A stretch of DNA of 18,631 nucleotides, taken from the NCBI GenBank assembly GCA_031287245.1, contig JAITTD010000310.1, forward strand, positions 1 through 18,631. Direction: 5' to 3'. Of the stretch, positions 1-7,201 are shown in pieces. Source of the stretch: Bacteroidales bacterium. Its GTDB lineage: Bacteria > Bacteroidota > Bacteroidia > Bacteroidales > UBA4181. Numbering within the stretch: position 1 is the first letter of the stretch; each line of letters opens with the position of its first letter. The translations under genes were made by a program, and so were the position numbers. The notes under the pieces were generated by a model, which had not been told where the DNA came from, did no database searches, and saw only the letters and a program-made list of their open reading frames with translations.

Positions 1-9
1 CGCCGGTCC

Positions 10-139
10 CTGCCTGAAAGGCAGAACATGAATTGGTAGGCCTTTTAGTGCTGCCTTTCAGGCAGTAGTGTTCGTGTGTTCGCACTACCGCAGGCAACGC
101 TTCGCTCGCCTGCGGTTATGAAAATCAAGCCCTTCGGGC
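10..139. repeat. Block of nested palindromes downstream of asnB (REP-like)
   Basis: Four inverted repeats follow one another. CTGCCTGAAAGGCAG at 10-24 is itself a hairpin, and its exact reverse complement is at 51-65, so the two can also pair as one 15-bp stem. GTAGTG at 65-70 pairs with CACTAC at 83-88. A 9-bp stem joins 87-95 and 108-116. GCCC-TTC-GGGC lies at 129-139. No convincing gene covers the block. The density of palindromes fits a dispersed intergenic element, possibly also acting as a transcription end for asnB. That it is repeated elsewhere in the genome is inference. Confidence 0.55.
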
Positions 140-196
140 ATCATTTTTGCAAAAATTGCCATAACTTGGAAATCACGACTTTCATCGGAAAGGTGG

Positions 197-1858
197 TCAA
201 TTTGCCTGCGAGTGTACTGATTTCACGGAGCGTCCCGACGGGTAGGCGTTGTTTTTGAACGACTCGTCCCATTCCAGCGCCACGGCTGTGCTGCACGCTA
301 TGGACGGCACGGACGGCACGGTGTGCGCTGCCGATGCCGATGGGAAATGTTCCTCAAAAATGCTGCGATACCAGTATTCTTCTTTCGACATGGGCGGGTT
401 GATGGGAAAACGTTCTGCCACACGCGCCATTTGGTGGTCGGATACCTTTTGTTCGGCGGTGGCTTTCAGCGTGTCAATCCAGTTGTAGCCCACGCCGTCC
501 GAGAACTGTTCCTTTTGTCGCCACACGATTTTTTCGGGCAGGTATTCTTCAAATGCTTTGCGCAGAATGTGTTTTTCGATTTTTCCGTTGCCGCTCATCT
601 TGTCCTGCGGGTTGAGCCGCATGGCAATGTCAATAAATTCAAAGTCAAGGAAAGGTACACGTCCTTCAACACCCCATGCTGCCAGCGATTTGTTGGCGCG
701 AAGGCAGTCATAGAGATGCAGTTTGTCCAATTTGCGTGCGGTTTCCTCGTGAAAAGCCTGTGCGTTGGGCGCTTTGTGGAAGTACAGATAGCCGCCGAAC
801 AGTTCGTCAGCGCCTTCGCCCGAAAGCACCATCTTCACACCCATTGATTTGATGAAGCGTGCCAGCAGGTACATGGGCGTAGAAGCCCTCACTGTGGTGA
901 CGTCGTAGGTTTCAATGTGGTAAATCACGTCGCTGATGGCATCCAAGCCCTCTTCGATGGTGAAATGTATCTCGTGGTGCACCGTTCCGATATGGTCGGC
1001 TACTTCGCGGGCTGAAATCAGGTCGGGAGAGCCTTTCAAGCCCACTGCAAACGAGTGTAATTGGGGCCACCATGCGTCAGAGCCGTCTTCGATGCGCTTC
1101 TTGGAATAGCGTTTGGCAATGGCTGAAATGACGGATGAGTCAAGCCCGCCCGAAAGCAGCACGCCGTAAGGCACGTCGGACATCAATTGCCGGTGTACGG
1201 CGGCTTCCAAACTGTCGCGCAGCACGTCAATATCGGTCTTGTTGTTCTTCACCTTGTCGTAGTCCATCCAGTTGCGCTTGTACCAGCGTTTAGGTTCGCG
1301 CCCTTCCTTGCTGTACAAGTAATGCCCTGCGGGAAACTCGCGAATGTCGGAACAATAGCCTTCCAGCGCTTTGAGTTCGCTGGCTACGTAAAATTGTCCG
1401 TGGTCGTCGTATCCGTAGTACAAGGGAATGATGCCAATGTGGTCGCGACCAATGAAATAGGCATCGTTGGTCTTGTCATACAGGGCAAAAGCGTATATTC
1501 CGCTCAGATCTTCAAAAATGTCAGTGCCTTTTTCGTTGTACAGCGACAGAATGACTTCGCAATCGGACTTGGATTGAAACGCATAACTATCTTTGTGCCG
1601 TTGCCTGATTTCCTGATGGTTGTATATTTCACCATTGACAGCCAAAATGAGATTTCTATCTTTGCTGTACTGCGGTTGACCGCCTGAGGCAATATCTACG
1701 ATGGACAAACGCTCGTGAGCCATGACAGTAGTGCCCTCGCAATACACGCCCGACCAGTCAGGACCGCGATGACGAATTTTTTTAGCCATTTTCAGCGCCT
1801 GTTTGCGCATTTCCAATATGTTTTGCGTTACTTCAAAAACGCCAACGAATCCACACAT
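197..1858 (-). CDS. asnB: Asparagine synthetase B (glutamine-hydrolysing)
   Basis: This cytosolic enzyme makes asparagine from aspartate, glutamine and ATP. The 553 residues match the usual AsnB length. The N-terminal class II glutamine amidotransferase domain starts MCGFVG, so Cys2 is the nucleophile after removal of Met1. RHRGPD (29-34) and NGEIYN (75-80) are the glutamine-site motifs. The synthetase domain has the ATP pyrophosphatase P-loop SGGLDSS at 236-242 and the later motif SGEGADELFGGY. The C-terminus carries the family's ACSTA...EWD...PSGR pattern and looks complete. The start is fixed by the need for Cys at position 2. Upstream on the same strand lies glnN, whose product makes the amide donor; a terminator separates them, so asnB probably has its own promoter. 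Confidence 0.97.
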   Translation of the reverse strand: MCGFVGVFEVTQNILEMRKQALKMAKKIRHRGPDWSGVYCEGTTVMAHERLSIVDIASGGQPQYSKDRNLILAVNGEIYNHQEIRQRHKDSYAFQSKSDCEVILSLYNEKGTDIFEDLSGIYAFALYDKTNDAYFIGRDHIGIIPLYYGYDDHGQFYVASELKALEGYCSDIREFPAGHYLYSKEGREPKRWYKRNWMDYDKVKNNKTDIDVLRDSLEAAVHRQLMSDVPYGVLLSGGLDSSVISAIAKRYSKKRIEDGSDAWWPQLHSFAVGLKGSPDLISAREVADHIGTVHHEIHFTIEEGLDAISDVIYHIETYDVTTVRASTPMYLLARFIKSMGVKMVLSGEGADELFGGYLYFHKAPNAQAFHEETARKLDKLHLYDCLRANKSLAAWGVEGRVPFLDFEFIDIAMRLNPQDKMSGNGKIEKHILRKAFEEYLPEKIVWRQKEQFSDGVGYNWIDTLKATAEQKVSDHQMARVAERFPINPPMSKEEYWYRSIFEEHFPSASAAHTVPSVPSIACSTAVALEWDESFKNNAYPSGRSVKSVHSQAN

Positions 1859-1900
1859 AATTATATGTATTTTAATCCTGTTTTACCTTAAAAAGAAAGG

Positions 1901-1908
1901 CAAAAGTA
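1901..1908 (-). promoter_or_regulatory. Candidate asnB promoter, -7 element TACTTTTG
   Basis: Read on the minus strand, TACTTTTG fits the Bacteroidota -7 consensus TAnnTTTG and lies 42 bases before the asnB start. The -33 region is only a T-run with no clear TTTG, and it overlaps the glnN terminator tract. The call rests on the -7 box and position. Confidence 0.45.
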
Positions 1909-1925
1909 ACAAATTTCCTGTATTT

Positions 1926-1965
1926 ATAAAAATCCCGACAGAAATACCTTACATTTCTGTCGGGA
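1926..1965 (-). terminator. Intrinsic terminator after glnN
   Basis: A perfect 13-bp stem pairs 1933-1945 with 1953-1965 across a 7-base loop. On the minus strand it is followed directly by TTTTTAT. It begins 24 bases past the glnN stop codon. It separates glnN from asnB transcription. Confidence 0.85.
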
Positions 1966-1988
1966 CTGAACTCATTTTTTTGCTTTTT

Positions 1989-4178
1989 TTACCGAATGAA
2001 CAACAATTCGCGGTATTTGGGCAATGTCCACATTTCATTGTCAACAATCAACTCTAATTTGTCGATGTGGTAGCGGATTTCGTCAAAAAATGGGAATATC
2101 TGGGTAGCGTACGCAAGCGCTTTTTCGCGTTCGTTCTCGATTTTGTTGGCTATCTTGCGGGCTTCCACCATCTTGTCAACCTGTGATTTAATCGTATTCA
2201 CACGTTCCGAAATTTCTTCAATCAGGGTCAGATCCTGCGAAGCAAGCGTTTTAGACTTGGCTTCGGGGAATACGCTCTTGATTTTAAAAACGTTATTCAA
2301 CAAAACGCCCTGATATTGTGTAGCAACAGGGATGATATGGTTCAGCGCCAAATCACCCAAAACACGTGCTTCAATCTGAATTTTCTTGGTGTAGGTTTCC
2401 CATTTCACTTCGTTGCGGGCATGAAGTTCCTTTTCTGTGAGCACATCGGTGTCCACAAAGAGTTTGACGGATTGTTTGGACAGATATGCGTCGAAAATCA
2501 GCGGCGGACAAGTTTCGCAGTCGAGTTTGCGTTTTTTGGCTTCGGCTTTCCACTCATCGCTGTAACCGTTGCCGTCAAAGCGAACCGGTTTCGATTCCTT
2601 GATTAATTGGCGAAGGATGATAAAGATAGCGTCTTCTTTCTTTTCGCCTTTGGCAATCAGGGCATCCACGTCTTCCTTGAACTGAATCAATTGGGCGGCA
2701 ACGGCTGTGTTGAGCGCGGTCATTGCCGATGCGCAGTTAGCGGACGAACCGACGGCACGAAACTCAAAACGATTGCCGGTGAAGGCAAACGGCGAAGTGC
2801 GGTTGCGGTCAGTGTTGTCCACAAGAATTTCGGGAATGTGCGACAGTGAAAGGCGTGTGCCGGTCTTCTCCACCACCTTGATGGGCGATGAAGCATCGCT
2901 TTTTTCGATATCATCCAGCACTTTGGAAATGGTAGTTCCAAGAAAAATGGATATAATAGCCGGCGGTGCCTCGTTGGCGCCGAGTCGGTGGGCGTTGTCA
3001 GCCGATGCGATGCTGGCTTTCAGCAGGGCGTTGTTTTTATACACAGCCACAATCACATTCACCATAAAAGTGATGAATTGCAGGTTTTCAACGGCGTTTT
3101 TGCCGGGTCCCAGCAGGTTGATGCCGGTGTCGGTGCCGAGCGACCAGTTGTTGTGCTTGCCCGATCCGTTGATGCCCTTGAAAGGCTTCTCGTGGAGCAA
3201 CACTCTGAAAAAGTGACGTTCAGCCACACGTTTCATGGTGGACATCAGCAGCAAATTGTGGTCAACTGCAAGGTTGGCAGGCTCAAAGATAGGCGCTACC
3301 TCAAACTGGTTGGGTGCTACCTCGTTGTGGCGCGTTTTTACCGGAATACCCAATTTGAAACATTCAAATTCGAGGTCGCGCATATAAGCCGACACTCTCG
3401 AAGGGATAGAGCCGAAATACTGATCGTCCAATTGTTGGTTCTTGGAACTTTCGTGTCCCATCAGCGTGCGTTCGGTCAGCGCCAAATCGGGGCGAGCGAA
3501 ATACAGCGCCTCGTCCACCAAGAAATATTCCTGTTCCCAGCCAAGGTAGGAGTGTACTTTTTTCACATCGCGGTTGAAATATTTGCAAACGGCAGTAGCA
3601 GCCTTGTCCACAGCCTGAATGGCTTTCAGCAGGGGCAACTTGTTGTCGAGCGCTTCGCCCGTGTAGGATATGAAGATGGTGGGGATGCAAAGCGTGTCGT
3701 CCACGATAAATGCGGGCGATGATGGGTCCCATGCAGTATATCCGCGGGCTTCAAAGGTATTGCGAATACCTCCGCTCGGGAAACTCGACGCATCGGGTTC
3801 TTGCTGAGCCAGCAGTTTACCGGTAAATTCCTCAATCACTCCGCCATTTCCGTCAAGGTCGGCGAAAGTGTCGTGTTTTTCGGCTGTGCCTTCGGTCAGA
3901 GGCTGAAACCAATGGGTGTAGTGGGTGGCGCCCAACTCCATAGCCCACATACGCATACCAGCGGCAACGTGGTTGGCGATATTTCTGTCCAGCGGCACCC
4001 CTTTGTCGATAGCGTCCAACACTAATTTAAAGGTTTCCTTTGACAGGTATTTGCGCATTTGAGTGCGGTTGAACACTTTTGAACCGAAAAAGTCGGATAC
4101 TTTGGCGCTCGGCGCCGGTACTTCAACGGCTTTCCTTGCTGATGCCGTTGCTACAGCTTTGAATCTTAAATTTGACAT
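1989..4178 (-). CDS. glnN: Glutamine synthetase type III
   Basis: GlnN joins ammonia to glutamate at the cost of ATP and is the main ammonia-assimilating glutamine synthetase of many Bacteroidota. The 729 residues match the type III family (about 700-730), far longer than type I or II. Seen motifs: VSDFFGSKVF (27-36), WEQEYFL (214-220), RHNEVAPNQFE (283-293), NGSGKHNNWS (337-346, equivalent to the GS glutamate/ATP-site glycine loop) and NRTSPFAFTGNRFEFR later. The frame is open 36 codons further upstream, but that extension is a lysine- and isoleucine-rich translation of AT-rich promoter DNA; MSNLRFKAVATA is the usual family N-terminus, so the start is placed at 4178. It lies upstream of asnB. 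Confidence 0.97.
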   Translation of the reverse strand: MSNLRFKAVATASARKAVEVPAPSAKVSDFFGSKVFNRTQMRKYLSKETFKLVLDAIDKGVPLDRNIANHVAAGMRMWAMELGATHYTHWFQPLTEGTAEKHDTFADLDGNGGVIEEFTGKLLAQQEPDASSFPSGGIRNTFEARGYTAWDPSSPAFIVDDTLCIPTIFISYTGEALDNKLPLLKAIQAVDKAATAVCKYFNRDVKKVHSYLGWEQEYFLVDEALYFARPDLALTERTLMGHESSKNQQLDDQYFGSIPSRVSAYMRDLEFECFKLGIPVKTRHNEVAPNQFEVAPIFEPANLAVDHNLLLMSTMKRVAERHFFRVLLHEKPFKGINGSGKHNNWSLGTDTGINLLGPGKNAVENLQFITFMVNVIVAVYKNNALLKASIASADNAHRLGANEAPPAIISIFLGTTISKVLDDIEKSDASSPIKVVEKTGTRLSLSHIPEILVDNTDRNRTSPFAFTGNRFEFRAVGSSANCASAMTALNTAVAAQLIQFKEDVDALIAKGEKKEDAIFIILRQLIKESKPVRFDGNGYSDEWKAEAKKRKLDCETCPPLIFDAYLSKQSVKLFVDTDVLTEKELHARNEVKWETYTKKIQIEARVLGDLALNHIIPVATQYQGVLLNNVFKIKSVFPEAKSKTLASQDLTLIEEISERVNTIKSQVDKMVEARKIANKIENEREKALAYATQIFPFFDEIRYHIDKLELIVDNEMWTLPKYRELLFIR

Positions 4179-4201
4179 ACTATTATATATTAATGACTTT
4201 G

Positions 4202-4263
4202 TTTTTGCAAAAATACTTCTTTTTTTGATAAAAGTACTTCGATTATTTTTTTTGCAAAAATAC
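4202..4263 (-). promoter_or_regulatory. glnN upstream region with two copies of TTTTTGCAAAAATAC
   Basis: The 15-base string TTTTTGCAAAAATAC occurs at 4202-4216 and 4249-4263, 47 bp apart, inside the AT-rich gap upstream of glnN. On the minus strand each copy contains TATTTTTG, a match to the TAnnTTTG -7 element, and a 12-bp palindrome TTTTTGCAAAAA. They could be tandem promoters or regulator sites. No TTTG -33 element stands out at the expected distance. Confidence 0.4.
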
Positions 4264-4426
4264 AAAATCATTATCATTTTTCGCATATTTATAATGAAAA
4301 TTTTATATAAATATGAAAATTGCTTGCATATTTTTGTAAAATGATGGCAAAAAATAAAAAAATAAAAGTTTCAGCCCCTATTTTTTTATCATCTGTGTTA
4401 ATCCGTTATTTTACAATTTTCAAACA

Positions 4427-6658
4427 TTATTTGCCGGTTGAACCTCCAAACGGCAAACGAATCCGAAAGTTAAAATTTCGCCCCATGTTGTAGATACCGT
4501 CTTGTTTGTAGCGCGACAAATGGTCGTAATAGGCAGTGTTGAAAAGGTTGCTGACGGCAGCGTTGAACAGAATTTTTTGTTGACCGAATTGAAATTCAAA
4601 CGACAAGCCGGCATTGACCAAATCGTATGCGCCGGTGGTTGTTTCGTATTCGGCAACGCGGTTTTGGGCAAATGCGTATTGATTTTGCAGATAGACGGAA
4701 TAATTTTTAAGCGTTTTTTTGCCCGAAAAACTTGCTCTCACGGTGGCGTTTATCTTTTGCGAAGGCATCAACGGCAACGCCTGATGGTTGCTGAGCGATG
4801 TTGAAGGATGTCCTGTGCGTTCCCCAAAAGTGTTGCTGTACGAGCCTTCCAGATGCAGCCAATCCAGCGGATGCGGGTGAAAATGAAAGCCGGTCTCGCC
4901 GCCGTAGAGGTACGCATTGGCTTGGGTGTAACAGTAAACCGGTTGTTCGTCCCGCGTTTCGCCCAAAGGTTGCAGATAAATGTAATTGCGGATATAGTTA
5001 AAATATGGATTCAGAAATACAGATAAATGCTCGTTTTTATAATCCAGCGAAACGTCTATCTGATAACTGTTTTCCGTTTTCAGCGTTGGATTTCCAAGCT
5101 CGTAGCGGTTGGCGCCCTCGTGAACGCCATCGCTCAACAACTCAAACATATTGGGCGCACGGTAGCCCGAAGAAAGATTTGCCCTGAACGAAAGGTTTTT
5201 TGTCCACTCTTGGTACATACCTGTTGAAAAATTGAATGCCGCATAGCTTTCTGTCAATTCTTTGCTGTCAATGCTTCGTCCGTCGATGCGCAGCCCGATT
5301 TGCCAGTACGACCGGTCGGAATAGTAGTAGTCCGACACAGCAAACACGCCAAGGTCGGCAGTTGTGGCATCGGGAATCAATGTTTCTTCGCCTTTGTTGG
5401 CATTGATTTGGTACATTCCCTGACTTCCAACCGTGAACGTCCAGCGTCCGTGCAATTTAGGTGAATACCACTTGGCATCGTACGAAAAAGTGCCCAAATT
5501 CATTTGTAGAGACGCGGCATGCTCTGTCTCCGCAATGCCATTATCATGTTCAAATTCCTTGCGCTGATTGAACACATAACCCACATTCAGTTTCAGTTTG
5601 GAATTGTTGTCAAAAAAATACATATTTTCACTGCTTAATATATGTGTGGTTAAATACTGAAAGGGCAGTTCGGGCGTGCGACCATTCGTGACCGATTCCG
5701 AATCGTCTTCTATTTCCGTCAAACCGTACTGTTCATTCAAAAAACTGTATTTCAGCGAACTGATTAATTTATTACCGGTATATCCCAGCGAAGTTTTGAA
5801 ATCGCCAGTGTGGAAACGGCTGTTGGGCACAACATTGTGATTACCGTCTGCATAGTCCTCGTGCGTGGTGTATCCGCCAAAAGCATTCCAGTGAAAGCGG
5901 TTTTTCGACAGTTTGAACGCGCCCGTATTGCGCCATCCGTTGGTATTGCTGTTGTATTCCGAACCGATGACGCTCTCGATACTGTTCTCCATAGCATAGC
6001 GCTCGTCGGCAAAATACAAAACGCCGCCTAAGGCGTCGCTGCCGTACAAAAGCGAGGCAGGACCTTTGATGATTTCCACTTGCCCGTAACCGTTTTCGTC
6101 CAAACCCAAGCCGTGCTCGTCGCCCCATTGCTGGTTTTCAATGCGGACGCCCTGCGAGAAAACCGCCACGCGATTGCCACTCAGCCCGCGAATAACCGGT
6201 TTGCCGATGCCTGCGCCGGTGCTGAAATTACTGATTCCCGCCATTTTTTCCAATTTCTGCGAAAGCGAAAATCCTTGTGTTTCAGGGTTATTGGCAAGAT
6301 TTAATTGGACGACATTCGCCACATTCTCGCCCTGTAATTTGGAACTGTTGCCCGAAATAACAACTTCCTGCAAATCAAAGTGTGAAGGCTCTAAATATAC
6401 AGTCGATTCATCTTGGGTGAGTGTTCCCAGAAAAGTTTTATACCCCATGACCGAAATTTGCACAAGGACAGCCGAATTTTTGGTATTGACTGAAAAAATG
6501 CCGTTTACATCGCTTGTCGTGCCGGTTTTGGAATCTAAAAAATAAATATCGGCGCCAACTATCGCCTGTTCCGTGTCCCTGTCCGCCACTTTAACCGGAT
6601 GCTGGGCAAACAAACTGCCTTGCACGAAAAAAACCAACAGCACAACTAATGTTTTCAT
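4427..6658 (-). CDS. TonB-dependent outer-membrane receptor, probably metal (zinc-type) uptake
   Basis: Read from the internal ATG at 6658, the protein has 743 residues, normal for a TonB-dependent receptor. Residues 1-19 are a signal peptide (MKTLVVLLVFFVQGSLFAQ). Residues about 20-90 form a carboxypeptidase-regulatory-like domain ending in LQEVVISG. The plug spans about 105-220, with VIRGLSGNRV, WGDEHG (178-183) and VEIIKGPASLLYGSDALGG. The rest is a 22-strand-type barrel ending at LPFGGSTGK. The plug pattern and the His/Asp/Glu-rich stretches resemble receptors of the ZnuD type, and the neighbouring Fur/Zur regulator supports a metal substrate. The substrate itself is inference; haem or iron-chelate uptake is the main alternative. 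The internal start is chosen because only it puts the signal peptide at the N-terminus. Confidence 0.85.
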   Translation of the reverse strand: MKTLVVLLVFFVQGSLFAQHPVKVADRDTEQAIVGADIYFLDSKTGTTSDVNGIFSVNTKNSAVLVQISVMGYKTFLGTLTQDESTVYLEPSHFDLQEVVISGNSSKLQGENVANVVQLNLANNPETQGFSLSQKLEKMAGISNFSTGAGIGKPVIRGLSGNRVAVFSQGVRIENQQWGDEHGLGLDENGYGQVEIIKGPASLLYGSDALGGVLYFADERYAMENSIESVIGSEYNSNTNGWRNTGAFKLSKNRFHWNAFGGYTTHEDYADGNHNVVPNSRFHTGDFKTSLGYTGNKLISSLKYSFLNEQYGLTEIEDDSESVTNGRTPELPFQYLTTHILSSENMYFFDNNSKLKLNVGYVFNQRKEFEHDNGIAETEHAASLQMNLGTFSYDAKWYSPKLHGRWTFTVGSQGMYQINANKGEETLIPDATTADLGVFAVSDYYYSDRSYWQIGLRIDGRSIDSKELTESYAAFNFSTGMYQEWTKNLSFRANLSSGYRAPNMFELLSDGVHEGANRYELGNPTLKTENSYQIDVSLDYKNEHLSVFLNPYFNYIRNYIYLQPLGETRDEQPVYCYTQANAYLYGGETGFHFHPHPLDWLHLEGSYSNTFGERTGHPSTSLSNHQALPLMPSQKINATVRASFSGKKTLKNYSVYLQNQYAFAQNRVAEYETTTGAYDLVNAGLSFEFQFGQQKILFNAAVSNLFNTAYYDHLSRYKQDGIYNMGRNFNFRIRLPFGGSTGK

Positions 6659-7045
6659 CCGGACGAGACATCGGGGACAATAGCCAGAAATAAGGCAGGT
6701 AACGTCTGACAGGCGATATCCCCGTGGAAGTTTAGGAATGACAACCGGTCTGTCCATACACGAAACAGTGTTGCACTTCAGGCAGCGAAAATGCAGGTGA
6801 TTATCGTGGTGATGCCCTGCCACGCAACTGTGACACAGCGCGTAATAGGCTTTTCCGTTTTCGCCGGTGATTTTATGCACCTTTCCGTCATCGCAAAAAC
6901 CTTGCAGAATGCGGTATATCGTCACCCTGTCCATTTTCTCCGGCAACCGTCCTTCAATATCTTCATGGCAAAGCGCCGAAGACGAGTTTTCCAATATATT
7001 CATTACCAACTGTTTACTCTTTGTGTTTCTTTTTTGTTTATCCAT
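6659..7045 (-). CDS. Fur-family metal regulator (Fur/Zur type), no stop codon before the receptor
   Basis: This is a DNA-binding repressor domain of 129 codons starting MDKQKRNTKS. A winged helix with recognition helix MDRVTIYRILQGF lies at 38-50. The metal domain has a His cluster (GHHHDNHLHF, 77-86), CLKC at 88-91 and CPRC at 123-126, the two CxxC pairs that hold the structural zinc in Fur/Zur proteins. CPRC normally stands at the very end of such proteins, so the regulator is essentially full length even though no stop follows. The frame is open back to 7102, but that extension would cover the promoter; 7045 leaves the -7, -33 and palindromes upstream. Whether it senses Zn or Fe cannot be decided from sequence; the partner receptor makes Zur plausible. 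Confidence 0.82.
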
Positions 7046-7063
7046 CAACGTACATTTAATTAA

Positions 7064-7109
7064 TGCAACAAAGATACAATAAGAATTCATATAATGCAAC
7101 ATTGTTGCA
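7064..7109 (-). promoter_or_regulatory. Promoter of the Fur-receptor unit with two operator-like palindromes
   Basis: On the minus strand TATCTTTG (plus 7076-7069) matches the TAnnTTTG -7 element. GTTG (plus 7100-7097) lies 20 bases upstream as a -33 element. The perfect palindrome TGCAAC-ATT-GTTGCA at 7095-7109 covers the -33 box. A degenerate copy, TGCAAC-AAA-GATACA at 7064-7078, covers the -7 box exactly 31 bp away, about three helical turns. Binding by the adjacent Fur-family protein and autoregulation are inferred from position and symmetry. Confidence 0.65.
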
Positions 7110-7172
7110 ATTATTTTTACCAGACAGATAACTTCATCCGTTTTTTATCACACTCAATTCAAAAAAAATCTA

Positions 7173-7180
7173 TATTTTTG
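7173..7180 (+). promoter_or_regulatory. Candidate paaK promoter, -7 element TATTTTTG
   Basis: TATTTTTG matches TAnnTTTG and lies 21 bases before the paaK start. No good TTTG is seen at the -33 distance. The Fur-type palindrome at 7095-7109 is about 65 bases upstream, probably too far to block this promoter directly. Confidence 0.4.
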
Positions 7181-7201
7181 CGAAAAAATTTAAGACCATC
7201 A

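Larger units (their letters stand above)
4427..7045 (-). other. Single open frame joining Fur-type regulator and TonB receptor (872 codons)
   Basis: From the regulator start at 7045 to the receptor stop at 4427 there is no in-frame stop codon. Automatic annotation would report one 872-residue protein. The junction reads CPRCLVR-MKTLVVLL, placing a signal peptide directly after the last zinc-binding cysteine pair of the regulator. A TGA lies one base out of frame at 6657-6655, overlapping the receptor ATG as ATGA. The two halves are described separately because they belong to different cell compartments. Confidence 0.8.

Noticed and set aside
76..258. Small plus-strand frame of 60 codons
   Set aside because: It translates the palindromic repeat block and the antisense end of asnB; no family features.
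2988..3722. Open frame of 244 codons on the plus strand
   Set aside because: It is entirely antisense to glnN, which is well supported; no motif or signal is seen.
7094..7201. N-terminal extension of PaaK by 36 codons
   Set aside because: It would start inside the palindromic operator and upstream of the -7 element; the family starts at MKYW.
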